Assembly: GCA_015654495.1 (NCBI GenBank)
Contig: JAATGW010000442.1
Location: forward strand, 1-12,396
Reading direction: 5' to 3'
Length of the DNA: 12,396 bases
DNA from: Chitinophagales bacterium
GTDB lineage: Bacteria; Bacteroidota; Bacteroidia; Chitinophagales; Chitinophagaceae
A program made the position numbers and the translations under genes. The notes beneath the pieces were generated by a model. The model was not told the origin of the DNA. It ran no database searches and saw only the letters and a program-made list of their open reading frames with translations. Shown here in pieces: positions 6,532-12,396 of this stretch (position 1 is the first letter of the stretch; each line of letters starts with the position of its first letter).

Positions 6532-7050
6532 TTAGTACACCTTAGCCAAATCTCCATCGTCGAACCCAACTGCTATGGCTTTTGAGTTGCTAAGAAAAGA
6601 CTTTTTAAACTTATCTGTTTTTGTGAATCTAATTATATTTTGCTCTATCAGTTCCTGAACTTTCTCCCAGGTTTGATCTTTAAATTCATTTTCGGGCAAT
6701 CCCAGGTATGCGTTTGCAGGCTTAAAATCACCAAAACCCACAGCCCAATCATCATTTTCAGAATCATAGTTTTTTGCTCCAATCAGATAAATTGAATAAC
6801 CTGATGGATAATCAGGTGTCTCAAATATTCCAAATTTATAGGCAATGATATCCGTACCAGGATTTTCTTCTTTAGCTAATTTATCTATCCAGTCGTCGAA
6901 TGAATCGTCAAAAGACCTGCCGTCGATTTCCCTTTTTGTATTGGAATCGCTTTCGGATAAGGAGTCGAGCTTAATACTAACAACTTTTACTTCATGATTA
7001 CAGGAGCAAATCAATAAGATCAGACTTAATATTATAGTTATAATTCTCAC
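6532..7050 (-). CDS. Lipoprotein, function unknown
   Basis: I place the start at the GTG at 7050. It gives MRIITIILSLILLICSC, a clear lipoprotein signal with C17 as the lipidated cysteine (172 aa in all). The frame is open up to 7152, but the extra N-terminal residues (MVKLCRSVIEWL) would bury the signal peptide. The mature part starts polar (KLDSLSESDSNTKRE), continues with the acidic segment SFDDSFDDWIDKLAKEEN, and then has a domain with IIAYKFGIFETP, GYSIYLIGAKNYD and DDWAVGFGDFKP. Its W, D and aromatic pattern recalls small immunity-type proteins, but I cannot name the family. It is probably transcribed alone. Confidence 0.72.
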   Translation of the reverse strand: MRIITIILSLILLICSCNHEVKVVSIKLDSLSESDSNTKREIDGRSFDDSFDDWIDKLAKEENPGTDIIAYKFGIFETPDYPSGYSIYLIGAKNYDSENDDWAVGFGDFKPANAYLGLPENEFKDQTWEKVQELIEQNIIRFTKTDKFKKSFLSNSKAIAVGFDDGDLAKVY

Positions 7051-7211
7051 AGTGTAAAATTGCACATCATTGGACCCGGATTTAATCGGTGCGGGAATTT
7101 CCTGCTCAGCTTGCCTGAGCCATTCTATTACTGACCGGCACAATTTTACCAATTTTAATCTGAAGTCACAAAGCCGCGATGCTGTCGTCGGTTAAAATCC
7201 GCTCTGTCCAT

Positions 7212-7228
7212 GGCCTGTTCTTCAGGCC
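7212..7228 (-). terminator. Hairpin just after the S41 peptidase gene
   Basis: GGCCTG at 7212-7217 pairs with CAGGCC at 7223-7228 around a 5-nt loop, about 20 bp past the stop of the peptidase gene. Position and GC-rich stem suit a terminator, but no T run follows on the minus strand. Confidence 0.35.
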
Positions 7229-7248
7229 GTATTGTATAAATTAAATTG

Positions 7249-8193
7249 TCAGCGGTAGTTCTTGATATAATCAATTGTTTCTTTTAACCAATTATCTGTT
7301 TTCAATAATACGTCTGGTATTACGCCTTTCCCTTCTATTGATTTTCCATCCTCCGTCACAATCTGGCAGATGGGTATATAGGCAAAATAGTTCCTGAAGG
7401 TTACCATTGTTACCGGGTTTCCGGCACCTGCGGTAGTGTCACCTAAAACTATACCTCTTTTTGTCTCTTTAATTGTCAGAGCAAAATACTCTGCTGCAGA
7501 ACCGGTGTGTTTTGATACCATAACAAAAACAGGAGTATTATAGAATTTAGGTCCATTTGAATAATTGTAGGGTACTTCGCTTTGGTGCCATTCAGTTTCG
7601 TCAGTACACTTTTTCCGTAATAAATTCTGATAGTCGTTGTCTTCAAACAAATGACTGTCTACAAAACCGCCGATTCTTCCATCTCCACCCGGACATTCCG
7701 AAATGTCGAAAATTAAATACCTGCAGCCTTTTAAAAACTGCAGTGCTGCAATTATTTTCTGGAAAGATTCTTCGTCGGCAATAAACTCGTTCCACTTGAT
7801 ATAGCCGATGTTTTTATCGATGATTTTCGCTTCAGAAAAACCACCATTTTTATTTTCAACTTCCGGCTCTCCGGTCTGCACGGAATGAGTTGTGTCCGAT
7901 GGTTTATTGATCCCAATATAAAAATGTTTATCCCTGGTTATATTTCTTAACAATAGGGATAGTCGATTCGTAATGCGGCTAACACCATAAAATTCACCGG
8001 CTTTTAACTTTTTTTCCAATACAGCTGTTATTTCCTTGCTTAATGCTTTATCAAAATAAGTCTGATTGAGTACACGGCAGTAGTTTGAAATGAGACTGTC
8101 TGTTTCCTTTCTCGACAGCGTGTCTGTTGCTGATTGGGCATTCACCTGAAGAAATGAAAGAAGCAGAATATTTATTGTAAAATAAAATTTCAT
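7249..8193 (-). CDS. Secreted S41 family peptidase (retinoid-binding-like type)
   Basis: The protein is 314 aa with an ATG start. The signal peptide MKFYFTINILLLSFLQVNA is cleaved before Q20, so it is secreted or periplasmic. An N-terminal helical region (about 28-100) is followed by the S41 core: IGYIKWNEF (about 129-137), the conserved glycine loop LIFDISECPGGDG (160-172), the nucleophile motif SKHTGSAAEYFA with Ser232, the GDTTAGAGNP loop (251-260), and the closing GKGVIPDV (298-305). This is the S41 core without a PDZ domain, as in the interphotoreceptor-retinoid-binding-like subgroup. The serine and glycine loops are intact, so it could be active; the substrate is unknown. It stands alone, with repeats upstream and a hairpin downstream. 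Confidence 0.9.
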   Translation of the reverse strand: MKFYFTINILLLSFLQVNAQSATDTLSRKETDSLISNYCRVLNQTYFDKALSKEITAVLEKKLKAGEFYGVSRITNRLSLLLRNITRDKHFYIGINKPSDTTHSVQTGEPEVENKNGGFSEAKIIDKNIGYIKWNEFIADEESFQKIIAALQFLKGCRYLIFDISECPGGDGRIGGFVDSHLFEDNDYQNLLRKKCTDETEWHQSEVPYNYSNGPKFYNTPVFVMVSKHTGSAAEYFALTIKETKRGIVLGDTTAGAGNPVTMVTFRNYFAYIPICQIVTEDGKSIEGKGVIPDVLLKTDNWLKETIDYIKNYR

Positions 8194-8471
8194 GATATAG
8201 TGCCGTCCTGTAAAATTGCTGCTAAAGTACGGGCTTTGCGTTGGGCGGGCATTTGAAAAACGTTCAATCCGGAACTTATATCGGTATAACGGTGGAAAGT
8301 ATAGTCTGTGCTCTCCATGGTATGTCAGATTAATATGGCAGCTGATATCGGTACGGGAAGTTCAGGTTCTATCCGCGCCTGTCATTTTTTGCCGGTGCGG
8401 TATAATCTAATGAATTAAGTATGAAGTCATATGGCGAGTGTTTCGGTCTGAAGTTGAGCGGAGACTTTTTC

Positions 8472-8606
8472 TCACCAAATTCGAGTCATCTGATAAGCAT
8501 CCAGCATCTCATCCGTAGAAAGGATTTTGAGATTGTTGTTTATAGCCTGAGCAACGAGCATTCTATCAAAGGCAAAAGGAACAGCCGGCTTATGAAGATC
8601 TGATCC
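8472..8606 (-). pseudogene. PIN-domain (VapC-like) toxin, C-terminal remnant
   Basis: A minus frame ending at the TGA at 8472-8474 reads VPFAFDRMLVAQAINNNLKI, then LSTDEMLDAYQMTRIW. This is the typical C-terminal third of a type II PIN toxin: the FDRML-AQA helix, then the I-L-S-T-D strand with its conserved acidic residue, and the final R-I-W. The frame stays open to 8606, but likeness ends near 8577, which is where the 82-bp repeat begins (8578). No N-terminal half and no antitoxin gene are found upstream. A rearrangement at the repeat most likely removed the rest of the module. It is not expected to make a working ribonuclease. Confidence 0.75.
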
Positions 8607-8659
8607 CTATGCACTTTTCTATGTGTTTTTCTATGTGTACTCTGTGACTATGTGGTTCA
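8578..8659 (+). repeat. 82-bp direct repeat, copy 1
   Basis: The 82 bases match copy 2 (8694-8775) with two mismatches, at an offset of 116 bp. The start abuts the PIN-toxin remnant. The right half holds several copies of the heptamer CTATGTG and ends in ATGTGGTTCA. The left part (AACAGCCGG onward) also resembles 12312-12336. Confidence 0.9.
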
Positions 8660-8663
8660 GATT

Positions 8664-8691
8664 AGGCAGTAGGCAGTAGGCAGTAGGCAGA
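8664..8691 (+). repeat. AGGCAGT heptamer tandem repeat, four units
   Basis: AGGCAGT occurs three times, followed by AGGCAGA, between the two 82-bp copies. The same unit recurs at the right window edge. Confidence 0.9.
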
Positions 8692-8693
8692 AG

Positions 8694-8775
8694 GGAACAG
8701 CCGGTTCATGAAGATCTGATCCCTATGCACTTTTCTATGTGTTTTTCTATGTGTACTCTGTGACTATGTGGTTCA
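8694..8775 (+). repeat. 82-bp direct repeat, copy 2
   Basis: It is nearly identical to 8578-8659. Bases 8743-8774 pair with an inverted, diverged copy at 8804-8835. Confidence 0.9.
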
Positions 8776-8803
8776 AAAAAACCCGCGACTACCGAAAGAA
8801 TTT

Positions 8804-8835
8804 GAACCACATAAAATCATAGATCACATAGAAAA
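8804..8835 (-). repeat. Inverted partial copy of the CTATGTG element
   Basis: Its reverse complement matches 8743-8774 at 25 of 32 positions, with both ends (TTTTCTATGTG and TATGTGGTTC) conserved. Together they could form a long imperfect hairpin with a 29-nt loop. Confidence 0.7.
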
Positions 8836-8970
8836 CTTTAGACCGTCCATGAACAGCATAGTGAACCGTTTGGATCATAGTTAACATGATACCATAATCA
8901 GATGGAAACGATTCTGTCCTCATCTAAAATCCCTTCAGCCATTCTAGTATAATTCAAATCATGACTGCGG

Positions 8971-9507
8971 TTAAAGCCTGATATTTCTAAAAGTCTCTTT
9001 GAATTTTGTAAAGAATTTTCCATTGTCAATGTCTTTCCCCATAAATGCAATTGCAGCGCTCTCCGTTTTAAGGAATGCCTGATATATAAACTCAACTTTA
9101 TTCGTCTTCTTGTTGACAATTTCAAATGTGCTTTCGTAGATCTTATTCCCATTAATTACCGTATCCTTTCGTTGCAGATTCTTTATTGTCGACCCTTCCT
9201 CCTGATACGAGGCCTCCATACGATGAATAAATTCAATCCCTTTAATGAATGTCATGTCCGGCAATGTCACTATTCCAAAACCAGAAGTCTCAATATCGCT
9301 ATGAAGATCACTATTTCCATTCGGTGTATAGAGAAAGTTATTTTGAAATATACTGGACAATTTAAAACCGGTTAAACTTGTATCTATTTGAAATTTACTT
9401 TTAGCTATTTCATATGCCAGTGAATCAGAAGAACTTAACTGCGCATAAACCCAAATCTGGCTCAATAAAAGAACAATAACACCGAAAATTCGATTTACTT
9501 TTTGCAT
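8971..9507 (-). CDS. Secreted protein, function unknown
   Basis: The protein is 178 aa with an ATG start. Its signal peptide MQKVNRIFGVIVLLLSQIWV ends YA and is cleaved before Q23, so it is exported. The mature protein opens with a helix (SSSDSLAYEIAKSKFQIDT). It then alternates strands and turns, including IETSGFGIVTLPDMTFIKG, a helix at EFIHRMEASYQEEG, and strand pairs around KIYESTFEIVNKKTNKVEF and IYQAFLKTESAAIAFMG, ending in a charged amphipathic helix (GKFFTKFKETFRN). This pattern resembles small alpha/beta exported proteins of the PsbP or DUF1795 sort, but I would not assign a family. The repeat-rich stretch lies downstream. Confidence 0.78.
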   Translation of the reverse strand: MQKVNRIFGVIVLLLSQIWVYAQLSSSDSLAYEIAKSKFQIDTSLTGFKLSSIFQNNFLYTPNGNSDLHSDIETSGFGIVTLPDMTFIKGIEFIHRMEASYQEEGSTIKNLQRKDTVINGNKIYESTFEIVNKKTNKVEFIYQAFLKTESAAIAFMGKDIDNGKFFTKFKETFRNIRL

Positions 9508-9806
9508 AGAGGAATTTAATTACAACCCACATAAATATACGCTCCAGGTTTCAACACTGCTATTCAAATTCCGCCGACGGGAATTTGTTTATTCAAGGCA
9601 ATTTTAATATCTTTTTTAAGTGTCGTTTAATCCGGATTTATTTTCAGAAAATTTCCGGACTTATCAGGCAGAAAACAAGTTGGATATCTCAACAGATTTG
9701 TACCCCGATAAGCCGCATTTAACCTCTGTAATAATTATCCAAAGCTGGCGAATTCCAATCCTATTTTATTTCCGTCGGATTCCAGGTATCCAATATATCC
9801 AGGCTC
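9508..9806. other. Non-coding stretch with two inverted repeats
   Basis: No convincing gene is seen on either strand; the + frame at 9620-9859 overlaps the real minus gene and has no domain signal. Two possible hairpins are present. CAAATTCC (9565-9572) pairs with GGAATTTG (9580-9587). TCCGGA (9631-9636) with ATTTT (9640-9644) pairs with AAAAT (9648-9652) and TCCGGA (9654-9659). The second lies about 150 bp past the glycosidase stop and could help end transcription, but lacks a T run on the minus strand. Confidence 0.4.
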
Positions 9807-12230
9807 TCAATCCACCTGGTTGGACAATTCCAGTTGAGTCATCCTTCCTGAAAACCTGAATTGTTCAACCTCGCCCGCTATTTCTGGTTTAACAGGTTTT
9901 TTATTTACAATCCATTTTTTATACTTTCCCGCCGGTTGAGAAAACACAATCGTCCAGTCTGATTTCTGACTGATTACAAACTGAATGGCTTTTTCTTTTT
10001 GCAAAAAGCCCACGTCAATATCATTATTCCCGATGCTCACATGTTCAATTTTACCCTCTGTTAAATCTGCAGGAAGCAGAGGAGAAACCGTGATCTCCTT
10101 ATTTAATGCCATTGGTTTGATACCAAAGAATTGCTCAACAACAGGCTCACCAAAAACATATATATTCCATGCCTGTGTCATCATTCCATAATCCGGTGAT
10201 ACCTCGTAAATAGAACCGGGCAGGGCATAGCTGAATGTTTTGATGACCTTTTTTAAAAGTTGATAAGCCTCATCCGCGCGACCATAATTATTTTCCGCGA
10301 TTACCTGAACACCTGTTGGAAGCGTCATCACAGTTCCGGTATAGGTAAAATCATTTTTGCCGGCCGATGCTGCGTATGAACCTTCATCTTTACCGGCTGA
10401 TTCATTTCTGTCGATTCCTGTTACAAACATTCCAAAAGGATTGGCAAATCTCTGCGCAGTGTTTAACGCTTTTATTGCCTTTTCCCTGTCTGCAATTCCG
10501 GTTTCCATCGGTGTGTTTACCACCCAGTTATGGTATATCACAAATCCTTTATTACCCGAAGAACTGTCTGCCTCAATTTTCTTTTTTATTGCTTTCAACT
10601 CTTCAACCGCCCATGCATTTTTTAAAGTATCTGCTCTTACAATGGCCTCATCGGTAAGCTGCAATGCCTGTGCTTTTGTTGAAATAAAATCCGCATAAGA
10701 ATTGAAATCATTCGCCCAGAAAATGTTATTGATTTTTGCCTTCAGCAGAGCAGCCTTGTCCTGGTATTCTTCTGCCAGCTTTTCTTTCCCTAAGATCTTC
10801 GCCATTAATGCTGCATCTGCAAATCCCTTTTGAGAATAAACCGCCACATCAATCATTTCAGAATTGAGGCCGTGAATTTCCATCATACCACTTCCATCGG
10901 GTAGCAGGTTACCATCTTTATCATTTTCCCTGATGAGCCATGATAGTCCTTTTTCAATGGTTGGAAAGTATTTATTTAAAAAAACCAAATCGCCCGTCCA
11001 GCAAAAAATATCCCATATCAAAGAAACAAACTGTGGCGTTTCATTAACATTGCCCGGATTATACACGGCTCCGTTGGTTGATACCTCATGTACAATTCTT
11101 CCGTTACCGTTGGTCTTCTCTGAAATCTTTGTTACCAGTTCAATTGTGCTATAAACCAGGTCTTTTCTCCCCGTTGTGATCAATCCCCTTAACGAGTAAG
11201 CCATATCACCACCAAACCACCATGGGTAGTCGGGGAAACCTGCCGTAATCCCCTTCCCTATTCCTTCCACGTCAACGGCTAACCAGTCGCAATTGTATTT
11301 CAGCCATCTGAAAGCAGTTTCCAGTTCCTTGTTATTAATTGTGAGTTTTGACCTGGTATCAAGAGCTAAAATCCTGTCCTTCTTTTTTGAAATTAATGCA
11401 AATGCATTTTCAGTAAGATGAGTATATGATTTTATTGCCTCTTCTTTGTTTTTTTCAGAACCCGCAAAAACAAATGGAAAATTATAAGCAGAACCGGGTT
11501 TAATTTCAAATGAATATTCTGTACGGGTAACAGATGTATTCGGTTTGCCGGCCTTTGTTTCGGGATTACCAACCGGCTTACCCAGCACTGTGCTTCCATA
11601 AATAAGATACCATGGATTTAAACCATCTTTTATAATCCAGTAATTCTTCTTTGTGTCATATTGGGCATGATCTTTACCGTCGATCATTCCTGTGCGCTCT
11701 CCCAGCCAGACCGGCATCAGGTTTGAAATTGCTTTCAGTTCAAAGCCAATCTTAAGCTTTTTACTGGTTTTATTTTTTATTGAAAATTCTATATAAACAG
11801 CTCCGGTTGCATCAGGAACAAACTGAAATCTTTCAATTGAAATATCATCCGAAAAACGATCGTATATATGTTTGTTGCCAAAGGGATAGTTCACAAATGA
11901 ATCCGCTTTATTTAATTGCTGGCTTTTCCCATTTACAGTAACAATCACTTCAAAGCCATCAGCTAATTTTACAGGATGATGCCATATACCGCCCATTTCT
12001 CCCTTTACATGCCAGCCCAGATCAGGAAAACTACCATCCTGATGGCCGATCATATATAATTTATCCCCCGCTGTATTATAGGGTGTACCTAGGTTTTTCG
12101 ACTTACCGCCTATGCTTTCTGTTTTACCGAATGCAGAAGCAATACTATGGTGCGAATTATCCTGAGATTTAATTGTTGAATATATTCCGGATAGAAAACA
12201 AATGATTAATAAAAACTTTCGGCTAAGCAT
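9807..12230 (-). CDS. Secreted glycogen-debranching-like (alpha/alpha)6 glycosidase
   Basis: The protein is 807 aa with an ATG start. The signal peptide (K5, hydrophobic core, cleavage before Q23) sends it to the periplasm or outside. Residues ~30-290 form a beta-rich N-terminal domain. Residues ~300-710 look like the six-hairpin barrel of the amylo-alpha-1,6-glucosidase C-terminal family: YPWWFGGDMAYSLRGLITTG at 335-354 parallels the GRD-x5-LxGLLLxTGR signature, with Asp342 as the conserved acid; DGNLLPDGSGMMEIHG (439-454) and LPTGVQVIAENNYGRADEA (637-655) follow; and PDYGMMTQAWNIYVFGEP (679-696) resembles the closing G-x-x-x-QAW motif. About 95 C-terminal residues form a beta-sandwich. It probably acts on an alpha-glucan or related oligosaccharide, but the substrate is inferred only from family. 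No SusC/SusD pair or other CAZyme is nearby. Confidence 0.82.
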   Translation of the reverse strand: MLSRKFLLIICFLSGIYSTIKSQDNSHHSIASAFGKTESIGGKSKNLGTPYNTAGDKLYMIGHQDGSFPDLGWHVKGEMGGIWHHPVKLADGFEVIVTVNGKSQQLNKADSFVNYPFGNKHIYDRFSDDISIERFQFVPDATGAVYIEFSIKNKTSKKLKIGFELKAISNLMPVWLGERTGMIDGKDHAQYDTKKNYWIIKDGLNPWYLIYGSTVLGKPVGNPETKAGKPNTSVTRTEYSFEIKPGSAYNFPFVFAGSEKNKEEAIKSYTHLTENAFALISKKKDRILALDTRSKLTINNKELETAFRWLKYNCDWLAVDVEGIGKGITAGFPDYPWWFGGDMAYSLRGLITTGRKDLVYSTIELVTKISEKTNGNGRIVHEVSTNGAVYNPGNVNETPQFVSLIWDIFCWTGDLVFLNKYFPTIEKGLSWLIRENDKDGNLLPDGSGMMEIHGLNSEMIDVAVYSQKGFADAALMAKILGKEKLAEEYQDKAALLKAKINNIFWANDFNSYADFISTKAQALQLTDEAIVRADTLKNAWAVEELKAIKKKIEADSSSGNKGFVIYHNWVVNTPMETGIADREKAIKALNTAQRFANPFGMFVTGIDRNESAGKDEGSYAASAGKNDFTYTGTVMTLPTGVQVIAENNYGRADEAYQLLKKVIKTFSYALPGSIYEVSPDYGMMTQAWNIYVFGEPVVEQFFGIKPMALNKEITVSPLLPADLTEGKIEHVSIGNNDIDVGFLQKEKAIQFVISQKSDWTIVFSQPAGKYKKWIVNKKPVKPEIAGEVEQFRFSGRMTQLELSNQVD

Positions 12231-12261
12231 TCAATGAGTTTTTAGACATGCTAATAAATCG

Positions 12262-12289
12262 CAAAGGTAGTTAATCAGGCAAAAGGCAA
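12262..12289 (-). promoter_or_regulatory. Bacteroidota-type promoter of the glycosidase gene
   Basis: On the minus strand TACCTTTG (12269 to 12262) is a perfect match to the -7 consensus TAnnTTTG, about 32 bp before the ATG at 12230. A -33 TTG (12289 to 12287) lies 17 bp upstream of it. Further TTG triplets come every 7 bp inside the heptamer array (spacings 10, 17, 24), so more than one could serve. Confidence 0.6.
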
Positions 12290-12304
12290 GAGGCAAAAGG
12301 CAAA
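12277..12304 (+). repeat. AGGCAAA heptamer tandem repeat, four units
   Basis: Units AGGCAAA, AGGCAAG, AGGCAAA and AGGCAAA follow without a gap and overlap the -33 region of the glycosidase promoter. Confidence 0.9.
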
Positions 12305-12311
12305 AGGTATA

Positions 12312-12336
12312 AACAGCCGGCGTTTGGAGATTTGAT
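12312..12336 (+). repeat. Third, diverged copy of the AACAGCCGG element
   Basis: It matches the left end of the 82-bp repeat (8580-8604) at 21 of 25 positions in the same orientation, and again lies near AGGCAGT heptamers. Confidence 0.65.
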
Positions 12337-12365
12337 GTCTGAGCGGTCTTATTTGTTTTTAAATC

Positions 12366-12393
12366 AGGCAGTAGGCAGTAGAGGGAAGGCAGT
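12366..12393 (+). repeat. AGGCAGT heptamer tandem repeat at window edge
   Basis: Units AGGCAGT, AGGCAGT, AGAGGGA and AGGCAGT keep 7-bp phase. The array may continue past the window. Confidence 0.8.
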
Positions 12394-12396
12394 AGG

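Noticed and set aside
6348..6569. Minus-strand frame, possibly from an ATG at 6491 (47 aa)
   Set aside because: It overlaps the 3' end of the neighbouring lipoprotein gene and shows no recognisable motif. A small gene starting at 6491 cannot be ruled out, but support is too weak.
8216..8410. Plus-strand reading frame of 64 codons
   Set aside because: No domain, signal peptide or coding-like composition; nothing on the minus strand either, so 8194-8471 is left as non-coding.
8421..8603. Plus-strand reading frame of 60 codons
   Set aside because: It is antisense to the PIN-toxin remnant, which has a recognisable domain.
842..8606. Integron-like cassette array
   Set aside because: Small same-strand genes with spacers suggest one, but I find no integrase and no recurring attC-like paired core sites between the genes.
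8898..9152. Minus-strand frame of 84 codons ending RMAEGILDEDRIVSI
   Set aside because: Most of it lies inside the secreted-protein gene in another frame; only the short tail is free and it matches nothing I know.
9620..9859. Plus-strand frame of 79 codons
   Set aside because: It runs into the glycosidase 3' end on the other strand and has no domain signal.
10357..10698. Plus-strand frame of 113 codons
   Set aside because: It is antisense to the barrel domain of the glycosidase gene.

Overview
The window looks like a piece of a Bacteroidota chromosome. The main reasons are a C-terminal type B sorting domain of the type IX secretion system (gliding-motility C-terminal domain) at the left edge, many lipoproteins and Q-cleaved signal peptides, AT-rich coding sequence, and a perfect Bacteroidota-type -7 box (TAnnTTTG) in front of the largest gene. 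The genus cannot be told from this sequence.

Layout. The left edge (1-677, + strand) holds the 3' end of a large T9SS-secreted surface protein. Everything else with coding support is on the minus strand, so the window reads right to left. From the right: a heptanucleotide-repeat-rich promoter region (12231-12396); a secreted glycogen-debranching-like glycosidase (9807-12230); a secreted protein of unknown function (8971-9507); a repeat-rich stretch (8194-8970) holding a PIN-toxin remnant, an 82-bp direct repeat, an inverted copy and heptamers; a secreted S41 peptidase (7249-8193); a lipoprotein (6532-7050); an MntA/HepT toxin-antitoxin pair (5666-6296); a decayed membrane protein with an HDTYFVIA motif (5431-5603); a small unknown gene (5125-5421); a ribbon-helix-helix regulator and two-TM protein operon behind an 11-bp repeat array (4197-5018); a multi-TM gene with an in-frame TGA (3503-4072); and four small lipoprotein or membrane genes (1095-3379), the last followed by a frame-shifted second domain (842-1142). 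A REP-like double hairpin (791-840) lies where the two strands converge.

How it fits together. The region from about 800 to 8970 behaves like an accessory island: small single-gene units with long spacers, one intact toxin-antitoxin module, a remnant of a second toxin, and four disrupted genes. The most distinctive possible system is the two-gene operon at 4197-4923. A DNA-binding RHH protein is followed 7 nt later by a two-TM protein, and five TGGA-headed units lie exactly 11 bp apart just upstream, which suggests an autoregulated unit of unknown role. The second notable point is that the candidate -33 element of the glycosidase promoter lies inside a heptamer tandem repeat, so copy-number slippage would alter promoter spacing.
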